Source: Beroe ovata
Taxonomy: Eukaryota > Ctenophora > Nuda > Beroida > Beroidae
Assembly (NCBI GenBank): GCA_946803715.1
Contig: CAMPET010000115.1
Span: forward strand, 20,290 to 58,015
Length of the DNA stretch: 37,726 nucleotides
Direction: 5' to 3'
Shown piece by piece: positions 21,616 to 30,892 of this stretch. The notes below the pieces were generated by a model that worked only from the letters and a program-made list of their open reading frames with translations, ran no database searches and was not told the origin of the DNA. Both the position numbers and the translations under genes were made by a program. Within the stretch, counting starts at the first letter, position 1. The number at the start of each line of letters is the position of its first letter.

Positions 21616-22566
21616 CTGTTGTACTGTCATACTGAAACAACACCCCCGATTAATGTTGTCTCAAAATTAATTAATCTCACTTCATCAGATCCAGTGTTCG
21701 ATCAATTGCATTCAAAACAATTAAGGTCACTTCCACTGCTTTTATGTTACGAGCTAAAACATCAAATCAAATTATATTATAGTGGCATGACGTTGCATAC
21801 TGTGGGCATTATATTCGCTGCGTTCTGTTTCGTCTATTTTAAAGTATCTCCAAAATATGAGTTGACTTATATAATAGCTTTACAATACTTAATTAAAAAT
21901 GTGTCATGTTTTTTTATGACTTCTGTAATAGAATATGTGCATTATGCAACTGCCAGGCAGGTTTATGTATTGCATTAAAAACCCTGTAGGCAAACTATGG
22001 CAAACTTTGGGTAAGACTTTTTTGGCAAGGCTCAAAAAAGTGGGAATTCTTTGCCAAAGTTTGCCTTACCCCCCCCCCCGTGAAGTAGCTCTATATTATC
22101 TCACAATTTCTCCATATACTACTGTGGCCATATTTCTCGAGACAAAGTGAAATTTGGGCAATATGCACCGATCAAGTTCCATTCACCTGCAACCTGCATA
22201 CCTACTATGAGATTCTAACGTGGAAATATACCCATTTTGATGCGAATCATGACTGATCAAGGGAATTAAAATGCATTACTCTAAGCTCGGTGGATTCATA
22301 ATCACTCAGATAATACCCGCCAAATTCATTACTCCATACTCTGAAAATTGGCGCTTCCAAATTTCGCAATTGCGCTTCATAGAGGTCCTATATTATAGGA
22401 CTGACTTATGTTATGACCATATTTCATTTTCACTGTTTACAAATGTATGATATATTCCGAATATCATCTGCAGACAAGGATGAACCTTCACTTTGTCCAA
22501 TATGTACATACATACGTAGGTAGGTATGGACTCTCGCGTTAGTGCCTAGCCGTAAAATCAAACAGA

Positions 22567-22616
22567 GCGTTAATTAATAAGCTTGTTCAGAGTGTTAATT
22601 AATAAGCTTGTTCAAT
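22567..22616. repeat. 25-bp direct duplication
   Basis: Two adjacent copies differing at the second base (C/T) and the last, sharing GTTAATTAATAAGCTTGTTC. Confidence 0.95.
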
Positions 22617-22768
22617 AGGACAATAATTGACTGAAACAAAGGCGAAATCTCATGTGGCGTCAGTTCAAAGAGGACATATTTTTGATATGAGTCAACAATA
22701 TTCCTACAGTCAAGATTCCTTGTTCCCTTCTCTAATCTCTCGGGAAAGTTGCACAGTTTAAACCTTTT

Positions 22769-22777
22769 TGTGTGTTT

Positions 22778-22842
<65 letters not shown>
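22769..22842. repeat. GT microsatellite
   Basis: Nearly pure (TG)n of about 70 bases, with two TTTG interruptions at its left end. It lies within the inverted-repeat-bounded interval. Confidence 0.97.
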
Positions 22843-22844
<2 letters not shown>

Positions 22845-23226
22845 AAGGGTTTGACGAATAAGAATTACAAACCGTGATATTACACACGCCCTAGTGAGTA
22901 ATATGGCATTAAAACTGAGACTTAAGGCCAAGGTTGCAAATGTTGAGGTTTGTACTTTTTACCAGTTATTGAACTGAATGATGGCACCCGTTTCAAACTC
23001 AAGGCAATGTTTTCAAGCAATATATCAATATCAACTGTGCTAATCAATCTATTGTGCACTGCAAACTGAGTCATAATAAACTATTATTGCACTACAGTGC
23101 GTAATAATTTATTATGAACGACACAGTAGTGCTTGATAATTTATTGCGCACAGTCTCCGATGCCGATAGGGTTTTTCGATGCACTGCATAAACCTGCCTG
23201 GTAGTCGCATGTGTGGGTGCGTGTGT

Positions 23227-23233
23227 CACACAC

Positions 23234-23290
<57 letters not shown>
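23227..23290. repeat. CA microsatellite
   Basis: Nearly pure (CA)n directly outside the right inverted repeat at 23162-23210. Preceding GTGTGTG at about 23211-23226 gives the stretch local hairpin potential. Confidence 0.95.
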
Positions 23291-23295
<5 letters not shown>

Positions 23296-24490
23296 TGACT
23301 GTGATTTGGGAAACTGTTTTCACTGACGCGCAGTTTAAACCACATGGAGAACGTCAATTTACTCTGCACGGTACTCTCTAATATACCACGTGACCACCAG
23401 CTGTCGACCAGGACACGGTAGGGGGATCCAGTAACGCGCGCGCGCACCGTTGTCACGGGCGGTTACCAGGTAACCATTCACCAGTATCCCATGCCACGCG
23501 ACATCTTGATTTCTCTCCCTCCCCTGAATTATGATCACTACTAGGATGGGTTTGCGCTGTTTTCTCTCCTTTTGAAAATTGAAATGCTGTTCTCGACCTG
23601 AGTGTTCAGTTTATTCTCTTTCCGTACTCAGGCGTGTCTATACTCTTAAAAGAATGATTCCATTTGTAAATGGTCGTGTATCCTACCGCTATTCGAGCTG
23701 GATTGTGAATTAAGATGCTATGAGGTCGGATTAAAATGTACATCAATGACCCCCTAAGGTCTATTGACCCCCTGGTGAGCCCCTACCGACCCGCTGGTGA
23801 ACTCGTCACTTGCAATTGACGTAAAAAAGCTTACTTTGCCTCCCACTAATTGATTTCTGCGCGTATGAATATCACTACCAATGGTAAAGCTGTGTCTATA
23901 TCTGCCTTAACGTGGCTACCTGCGACTGTGACATACCAAATACACGCAGCTTCTTCTATTTCAGTATCTAGACATAATGTCCATGTCCACTTAATGTCCA
24001 CGAGCTACAATCGCATCTTAATTCCTGATTCTTACTGATTCCATTATCTGTCCAAGAATCGAGACGACTTTGCCCCCTCGTATAACATCACACCGCCTAC
24101 TTCAGTGTGTCGAAAAATTGACTCATGACAGATTCACTGTCAAGTCCTGTCAAAACATCGTCGTGGACAGTGGACACGCTGCATAATATAATACTGATAG
24201 GTACAAGGCACAAGTTCTTATAAAATTAGACACTATTTAGTATTTATAGTGCCGGTTCATTTAATGGTGCTCTTATGAAAATTTAGGTTCTGTGAACAAT
24301 TTGCGTGACGAAGCTGCAATATCTGATATTTCACACATATGTACGCAGTACGCACGATATGAACGCACGATATGCATAATATGTGGAGCGATATAGTATA
24401 TTCAGCGTGATATTCCCTGTCTATATTTATTCAGACCCCCATTAAAAACATCAAATATGTGTTTGGATTATAGTACCCATGAAATACCAT

Positions 24491-24541
24491 ATTCATGTAT
24501 CAAGAACAGCTCAGCAATGCTGTTGTTCTTGATACATGAAT
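24491..24541. repeat. Short strong hairpin
   Basis: The left arm 24491-24510 (ATTCATGTATCAAGAACAGC) pairs completely with the right arm at 24519-24541, apart from a three-base bulge. The loop is 8 bases. Size and shape are like a compact small-RNA precursor, but no evidence of expression exists. Confidence 0.8.
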
Positions 24542-25479
24542 AAGAAACAGCAATCAGCATGAGCTATAATGAAGTAAGTCCCATATTATTGTTATCTATT
24601 GTTGTGACGATGAAACCCGCACGCGCAATATTGGGGCAGATTTCCTATTAATCAAGGTGTCACGGAAGGAAGCCAGAACAACACACAACAAACAACCTGG
24701 TTCTACATAACCTGGTTTGTTATTGGGGCTGTTCTTCATATGCTTTGCTTACAATTAAAGACTTTGCGTCGAATCTGCTTAATTTTTGAAAGATTTATTG
24801 TTATTAAACGTCTGATTTTTAAATGGAGCCCGATATCATTGGGATAATATCAAACTGGTCGACGGTCGTATAGTTCACATTGAGTAGATTCTTGAATTTT
24901 TTAAGACGTTTTATTAGTCACATAGCTTCAGCTGGTTCCTTATTATAGATAGCACATTTATCCACAGTCCACAGTCCATCTACTGCTGCTTGCTTGGAAC
25001 TGTTATCAGACATGGACATTACACTACATGGACAACACATGGACTGTATAGTGTGCACTTTAGAGCCAAAGATGGGTCATTGATTTCAACTGTCATCTAG
25101 TATAGTAGCAGGATCCTAAATATGATTTGTTCATAAGTAATGGAAACATGATTTAAATGAATTAAACACTATCAGAGAGGGTAGGGTCACTTTGCATCTA
25201 TGATAAGGATCGAAAACTATATACATTTTGTTTTCAATTGCTTTCTAACCTTTTTACCTCATTTCTTATTCTCATTATCTTCCCATCTCTCTAATTCTCA
25301 TTATCTCCCTATCTGTTTGAACTACAGTTACTAGTTAGCATGAATGACACACTCTGTCATATGATATAATTGGACGTATCAATTGTAACCCTGATAAATA
25401 GATAGTATCCGTACATTGACCCTGCTTACCACTCTATTATGCCTATGATACTACCACCCTATAGAAGGTAGTGAGGGTA

Positions 25480-27596
25480 ATGTCAGTGAGGTGCGCATCC
25501 ATAACGACCTCTACAATCGGACTACTACTCAACACTCTTGTTATGGGAGCTTTCCTGTGCTTCCTCAAGCGCTTCCCAAAGCGGACATACAACATCCTGA
25601 GTTTGATCATGTGTGACATAGCCATTGCCTTCCTCTCCCTCGTCATGTTCACAACCTCCTCCGAACAGGTTAGTGACCATGAGCTGAACAAGTGTGGAAC
25701 ACGGAATATCATATGGAGCCGTTTACTACTATTGACCAGACACTAGTCTTGTGCCATTGTAAAACCTGATTGGAAATTACAACTCACCTATTAACCGACA
25801 ACAAGAATTGGAAGTATAGGTATGGGGTGATTGTTGTTGCTGGAAATCTGTATGGAACATGTGTCACAGGTACGGATAAAGGATGTGAATGTGATAGCGC
25901 CCATGTGCGTCGCTCTACGACTAGGATCCCTACTGCACATCCTGTCCATCACTGCTACAAGGTACTTATATCTGTCACACTATACAATAGTGTCTCAATC
26001 ACTGTAAGTTAGGGTGGATTACAGACAGCAGCCATTCTGCTGATTGTGATTGACAGTAGGACCCAGATAGCTATATATGATATAGGTCTAGACTCTAGAC
26101 TCTGTACCATTCGTCAAAATATGCATCCAATAATTAGGAGGGTATTTCTGTCTCTTGTGTACCCCATTTATCGAGCTATTTACCCTATTTATCCGTGAAC
26201 TACACAATACGCGTCATGGAAAAAATTCCCGTTTTTGATGAAATTCATTACGAGGAAAAGCTAGATGTTCCCAATATCTTGTTCTACCTAGTAACAACCT
26301 TATTATTCAGGCTGATAGCGTGTGTTAAACCCTTCTGCTATAAGAGATGGGTTACAAGACGGAGAGTGCTGTACACAGTTATCAGCTCCTGGGCCATCAC
26401 CTTCATTCTACTACTTCAGGTACACACACACACACACACACACANGTGATCTGAAGTGAATATAGGAGTTTTCTAAACGGGGTATGACATCTTGATTTTA
26501 GTCAGATTATATTTATTATTTTTGCTCGACTTCTTCGAAAAAAAATTGTCTAATCAACCTAATAAATTACCTAATCAACCTAATTAGGGTGGATAACTCT
26601 AGATCTGATGGCAATATACCTGCGTTTTAAACGGAATATGATGCCATGGTTCTTGTATGTGCAATTCAGTCTATTCATATTCGATTCCGTCGAAAACCTA
26701 ATAGATCAATTAGCCCAATTAGCCTAATTATGGTTGATATCTCACAATTGAAAGCAGATAGGCAAGTTTTTTCAACGTGGTATGATACTCTAATCTTAAT
26801 GATTATAATTCATTATAGTAGCTCATTTAAATCTCAATTAGCTTATTGGATAATTGACCAATTAGTAAAATTTCACTCGAAAATTCTAGATATTGGAAGT
26901 TAAACGAATCTTATTGAAAAATAGTGATATTTTTCCCAAAACCAAATGAGATTTGGTTGTTGTAGTCCGCAGCATCTGTGCGTTCTTAATTTTAAAGTCT
27001 GTGATATGAAAAAGAACGCGGCATATACGACAGACTGCCGCCACATCACTAGAAACAGCCTCAGTGTTTCTACTGTGAGGTGGCGGCAGTCTGTCGTATA
27101 TGCCGCGTTCTTTTTCATATCACAGACTTTAAAATTAAGAACGCACAGATGCTGCGGACTACAACAACCAAATCTCATTTGGTTTTGGGAAAAATGTACA
27201 ATAATTGTACACTGCCCCCTCTAACTTCCCCTCTCCAGGAAGCAGCGTGCGGGTCACGTTATCTGCTACACCTCCAATCGGGGTCGAGCAAAGGCACAAA
27301 GCCCCCAGGGGGGTAACACCACGGTCTCGGAGAAAAGTCGGAAGGACTTTGTGATTCTGAGGAACGTGTACATTCTCATCTGGTGCATGTTTACCTTGAT
27401 TCTCAATCACGTGATATACCTGTCACCCATTGTCTACATTGCGTGCAGGAACGTGTTAGCTTCTTCGACGAACGTAATGTACGATTTCTGTATATTCACC
27501 GGGACGTTGAGTACAATTGTTAATTCGACCATGTTCGCAATACCTCTTATCAAGGGTAAAGTTCATAACATAACGAAGGTGAAGGAACAAGTTTAA
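25480..27596 (+). CDS. Rhodopsin-like GPCR, divergent, TM5 exon not found
   Basis: Orphan seven-helix receptor of the plasma membrane. Exons seen: 25480-25668 (TM1 with LLLNTLVMG, TM2 with IMCDIAIAF), 25870-25961 (TM3), 26311-26419 (ICL2 and TM4) and 27239-27596 (ICL3, TM6, TM7, tail). Joining exons 2 and 3 gives ATRLIACVKPFCY, matching the class A DRYxxxxxPxxY spacing with TR-L instead of DRY. TM7 has NSTMF where NPxxY is usual. Exon 3 ends in phase 0, but exon 4 must be entered in phase 2, so an exon for ECL2/TM5 is missing between 26420 and 27238. The start is uncertain: an acceptor-like CTATAG at 25464 could join an upstream exon. A foldback element and tandem repeats fill the last intron. 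Confidence 0.75.
26421..26445. repeat. CA microsatellite ending in an N
   Basis: (CA)n directly after the donor of GPCR exon 3, closed by a single N at 26445. This is the point where sequence holding the missing TM5 exon could have been lost. Confidence 0.85.
26462..26890. repeat. Three diverged copies of a repeat of about 145 bp
   Basis: Copies start near 26462, 26618 and 26766. Each runs from a TTTT-AACGxxGTATGA-like start through an AT-rich stretch with CTAATCAA/CCAATTAG motifs. Divergence is high, so the copies are old. None encodes an in-phase exon for the receptor. Confidence 0.55.
26930..27194. mobile_element. Foldback/MITE-like element with perfect 115-bp inverted repeats
   Basis: Arms 26930-27044 and 27080-27194 are exact reverse complements. 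The 35-base spacer contains its own hairpin (TAGAAACA against TGTTTCTA). It sits in a GPCR intron. Perfect arms point to recent insertion or gene conversion. A diverged arm of the same family lies at 12188-12308. Identical open frames on both strands here are a by-product of the palindrome. Confidence 0.9.
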
Positions 27597-27796
27597 TCTG
27601 TGAACTAGTAACTGGTAATTGGTTGTTAATTTATTGTTGCGTTTTTGTTCGTTTTTTCTCTCTTTTTCGATATTTTGATCTTTCAGATGCTTGATTTGAT
27701 TAATCCAGGTGATTGAAAATGAAATTGTTAAATTTTATTTGTCTGAATTTATTTAAGTTCAGAATGTATCTTTTTTATTTCGAGTAAAAACATTCA

Positions 27797-27802
27797 AATA
27801 AA
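27797..27802 (+). promoter_or_regulatory. Polyadenylation signal AATAAA for the GPCR
   Basis: A canonical hexamer 200 bases after the GPCR stop in AT-rich DNA. It lies only 18 bases from the opposite-strand signal of the converging gene. Confidence 0.55.
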
Positions 27803-27819
27803 CATCAACCCTCTATAGT

Positions 27820-27825
27820 TTTATT
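27820..27825 (-). promoter_or_regulatory. Polyadenylation signal AATAAA (minus strand)
   Basis: Plus-strand TTTATT, reading AATAAA on the minus strand, six bases after the stop of the cysteine-rich frame. It supports a real minus-strand transcript end with a very short 3' UTR. Confidence 0.5.
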
Positions 27826-27831
27826 TGACAA

Positions 27832-28187
27832 TCAATTTTCGTGGCAGGCGCCCTTATTCTCACAGCACATTGTTTTGAAATCTTGCTCAATGTGGCCAGA
27901 TGCCACACAGGTTGTTCTGTATGTTGCAAAACAGTTCTGAGACATGGCATAGGGAGTGCCAGAACACATCTCTATGAAACGATAAAAGCCGCTTAACTTC
28001 ACTGGCGAAAGACACGCAAGCCGGCAATCGAATTAAGAATGTTGATATTATGTACCAATAATATGGGCGTGTGCCGAACATATTCTCACATGTGACATCA
28101 TGTGACGATTGCACGTAAAGTGATGTAGAGAATTAGGCTAAAATACCCCGTTTTCCTGTAGCCCATATTCATACTATCCTGAATCAT
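27832..28187 (-). CDS. Candidate small cysteine-rich secreted peptide (2 exons)
   Basis: Proposed exons on the minus strand are 28187-28115 and 27971-27832, in compatible phase 1, giving about 70 residues. The first exon supplies a short hydrophobic stretch (YFSLILYITL) that could act as a signal peptide. The second holds six cysteines with spacing C-x10-C-x7-C-x13-C-C-x5-C and then a TGA stop. The acceptor TTATCGTTTCATAG is good, whereas the donor (GTGCAA) is weak; a second acceptor at about 28003 is also phase-compatible. The cysteine exon with its adjacent AATAAA is the better-supported part. I do not recognise the fold and assign no function. The gene converges on the GPCR. Confidence 0.4.
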
Positions 28188-28435
28188 CCTGTATATAATT
28201 CGCCCCGTATAAAGCGTTGTCACTGGATAGCTATGGAACCCTTAGAGCTAGCTAAATACTCTCGACTTCCATGTATTCTATGCGGACATTTGGATATTCA
28301 TGAGGAAAAATACTAGAGTTAAAATCCAATGACAAAAGATATTAGGAATGCTTTAAAACGAACCTATCCTTAATAGTAAATTCTTACGCGTTCGGAACTA
28401 GTAACAATATTATTTGACTATCCCCTACGCCGAGC

Positions 28436-28441
28436 TTTATT
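28436..28441 (-). promoter_or_regulatory. Polyadenylation signal AATAAA for SNUPN
   Basis: Plus-strand TTTATT, on the minus strand AATAAA, 29 bases past the SNUPN stop codon. Confidence 0.65.
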
Positions 28442-28469
28442 TCATAATGTTGGGTACCTGGTAAGATCA

Positions 28470-30596
28470 TCAAGTATCCTCCATTTGGAAGGTCGAGAGG
28501 TCGAGTTCTAGACCGAGTGTGGGATTGGCGAGTGCCGGTTTGAGCCATCCGACCAGTGGACTTGCCCCGGCCGTGTAGTGCCCACTAAGGGGGAGGTGTT
28601 ATTTGTGAGAAACTAGGGCTATTGGGTACTGAATGTATCGATTACACGAGTGTACAGTGGAGCAGGCAATGAGGAATTATTTAATGATTTGGGGACTGAC
28701 TGGCTCACCCAATTAGAGCATGGCCGTAAACAAGGAGGGGGGTCAAATGGACCAGGATGCTAGCTCCCTATGATGTGACTTGTCACAGTATTGGATACTT
28801 ACTGCTTGTGGTAGAAGAGTAGACCGTCCTTCTGATAGTCCACTGGACGGTTGATAGCTGCTGCTAGCTGGGATTTATCACCACTGACCGTGACATGTGG
28901 TACCCAGATCATGGGGTACGGGTTCTTCCTCTGGACACTCCCAATCGTGGACATGTCCTCACTGAACTTGGTACTGCCCCAGAAGAATCGAAACTCTGCC
29001 TGAGCAGGTGTCGGTATCGGATGTTATGTCATGTTTTCTGTCATCTTGGGAAACAAAATATCGCCTAAATCATATGTTACTTGATTGGGTCGAATAACTA
29101 ATCAATTATCTGTGAGATCTCTAAAGTCCTAACAAACAGATTTACAAATAGTCCTAACAAACAGACCTACTTCCCAACCACAAGGATATATTTTCAAACT
29201 TCCTTACCTCTGAGTCAGTTAGGGGGTGTGACCGGTAGCAGATCATATCTAGGATGTAGAAACACTGTTTCTCCTCACTCCACACCCCATCCAGGACGGT
29301 ATACGAGGACTTGGTACTGACGTGACCACCTGGTAAGAGGGAGGGGAAGGTGCACGTTCTGTATCCACTCTTCGTATAGCTGCTCGTCTGCCCCTGTGTA
29401 ATGTGTGTGTGTGTGTGTGTGTANTGTGTGAGTGAGTGTGTGTGTGTGTGTGTGTGTCTTTGTGTGTCTTTGTGTGTATGTGTGTGTACACTGTACACTG
29501 TATGTGTGTGTGTGTGTGTCTTTACACGGGTGAACTGTGAGACACGTGTGTTGAAGGAATAAAGTGTAGATGGATGGAAATAAAGCACGTGTAGATAGAG
29601 AGGAAAGGTGACGTGTAGAGCGAAACATGGGTCACACGGGGGACTGTAGATTACTAAATAGCAAGTGATATACTTACTTTTTGTGCTACGATTAGATTAC
29701 GGCTTCCGACTGGGGCAACTTTACAGAGCCAATCCTCCGCAAAGTTACCTGGTTCGTGGTCCAGTTGCTCAGACAGCATCAACTGAGAACACGTAAATTC
29801 AAGTGAGAAAAGTCGCATGGAACGAAAAGACCCATAATATAATCATTTCCTTATTCAAAAATTTAGAGCTGCCAATTAGTTAACCTGGTTTTTGAAAGGG
29901 TTTGTCTTTCTCTTCTTGTCAGCTCCACAATCCTCAATATCTCTCAGGATTGACAAACTCTTGTGTCGTTCACTGATATGAGGGTCGTGATATTTCATAT
30001 TCAGTAAGTTCTTATCGACAAATTATTACATCTGAGACTTCAAACTGGACAGTCCACACTGACCTCTTTTGGCGCTCCAAGAAGCTTGCGCGTCTGTTTT
30101 CTTGATCTTGTCTACATGTCTTGGATTTGTACTGATCAATTCTGAGAGAAAATACCATTTGAATCTTATATTGGGTAACTATGTAACGATGAAGTTGAAG
30201 CAGTGACAATCTCACTAAAAGCATGACGTGAGCCATCATGCTCTTGCATGAACAGCTTTACCCTACTTTCAGTTTCAATTTCATTGAATATTGATACGAT
30301 TTCGCGAACTGTTAACTATCTAGACGTTCAGTGTTCACTCTTATATCATGACACACCTCAGTTCTTCGAGTCCAATAATATGTTATTATCATGGTATAAC
30401 CATCTGCTCAGCTGCTCTACAACTGTTATACTTGCCATGCTTGAGTAGCACGCTAAACTACTATAGTATGAGTCGACACATTTATACGATAAACCAGCTA
30501 TACTAGGTACCTGGTGGTTGTAGCACAGTTCTCGTCGTTTGACATAGAGAAGGAAGCACTGAAATCAGTGACAAGTTCCTCGAAATCTCCCTCCAT
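28470..30596 (-). CDS. SNUPN: Snurportin-1 (7 exons)
   Basis: Snurportin-1 is the adaptor that binds the trimethylguanosine cap of spliceosomal U snRNPs and links them to importin-beta for nuclear import. Minus-strand exons: 30596-30511, 30141-30064, 29972-29885, 29782-29678, 29393-29208, 28999-28803 and 28584-28470. All phases fit, total 855 nt, 284 residues, against about 360 in vertebrates. The N-terminus has a MEG...LVTDFSASFS start and the IDQYKSK importin-beta-binding segment with basic residues. The cap-binding domain shows WLCKVAPVGSRNLIVA, SYTKSGY, FPSLLPGG, YTVLDGVW, FYILDMICYRSHPL, FRFFWGSTK, GLLFYHK and GASPLVGWLKP. The shortening lies in linkers and the C-terminus. It is followed by AATAAA at 28441-28436. 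It precedes GFM2 in tandem. Confidence 0.92.
29399..29521. repeat. GT microsatellite with an N in SNUPN intron 4
   Basis: Imperfect GT repeat that begins within ten bases of the exon 5 acceptor; on the coding strand the polypyrimidine tract is replaced by CA repeats. N at 29424. Confidence 0.9.
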
Positions 30597-30892
30597 GTCA
30601 GAAGCTTTCCCTCTTTCTTCCCTCTCTCGCAGTGTAGGTGGTTAGAGAGCTTGCGGAGGAAAACTGGCTAACTATAACATGCTGCATGCAGGATAAATTT
30701 CTCAGATTATTAAATCAAATACAAAGTGTATAACTACTGCGAGAGTCTTAGAATATTATATGGATATAGAGGGGTAGTGCAATCATAACATGTTATATAT
30801 GGGAAGGGAGAAAATCTTTCCACATCTTAGGTGGAAAAGTGGAACACCTTGGTTTCTTCTAAAACCTAGTTTAAATATAAAACAAACAGGTA

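Larger units (their letters stand above)
21944..23210. mobile_element. Candidate non-autonomous element with about 48-bp terminal inverted repeats
   Basis: Left end 21944-21991 (centred on CCAGGCAGGTTTATG...AAAAACCCT) is the near reverse complement of 23162-23210 (AGGGTTTTT...CATAAACCTGCCTGG). The 1.27-kb interior has no transposase frame. It includes a hairpin at about 21990-22066 (GGCAAACTTTGG against CCAAAGTTTGCC), a 25-bp duplication and a long GT microsatellite. No clear target-site duplication. Confidence 0.5.
19733..25479. other. 5.7-kb stretch without a supported gene
   Basis: No exon with recognisable product was found on either strand. Contents: a 92-codon open frame at 20226-20504 without recognised similarity, a C/G-rich repeat-like segment near 21320-21615, an inverted-repeat-bounded interval at 21944-23210, a 25-bp direct duplication at 22567-22616, GT and CA microsatellites near 22769-22842 and 23227-23290, and a strong short hairpin at 24491-24541. 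A first exon of the downstream GPCR could also hide near its right end. Confidence 0.6.

Noticed and set aside
21410-21978. Open frames of 77 (minus) and 123 (plus) codons
   Set aside because: The first is a translation of G-rich repeat DNA; the second is AT-rich, has no recognised motifs and ends inside the inverted repeat.
25962-26003. Longer version of GPCR exon 2 ending at the strong donor GTAAGT (26004)
   Set aside because: It would insert 14 residues between the TM3 end and PFCY, whereas the donor at 25962 restores the exact class A spacing. It may still be used as an alternative.
26900-27224. Two identical 92-codon open frames, one per strand
   Set aside because: They are mirror images produced by the perfect inverted repeat at 26930-27194 and do not fit the receptor's phase.
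28480-28640. A tRNA-like or SINE-like impression (GGTCGAGTTCTAGACC) suspected at first
   Set aside because: This is the last coding exon of SNUPN on the minus strand; no intact A and B boxes or cloverleaf were found.
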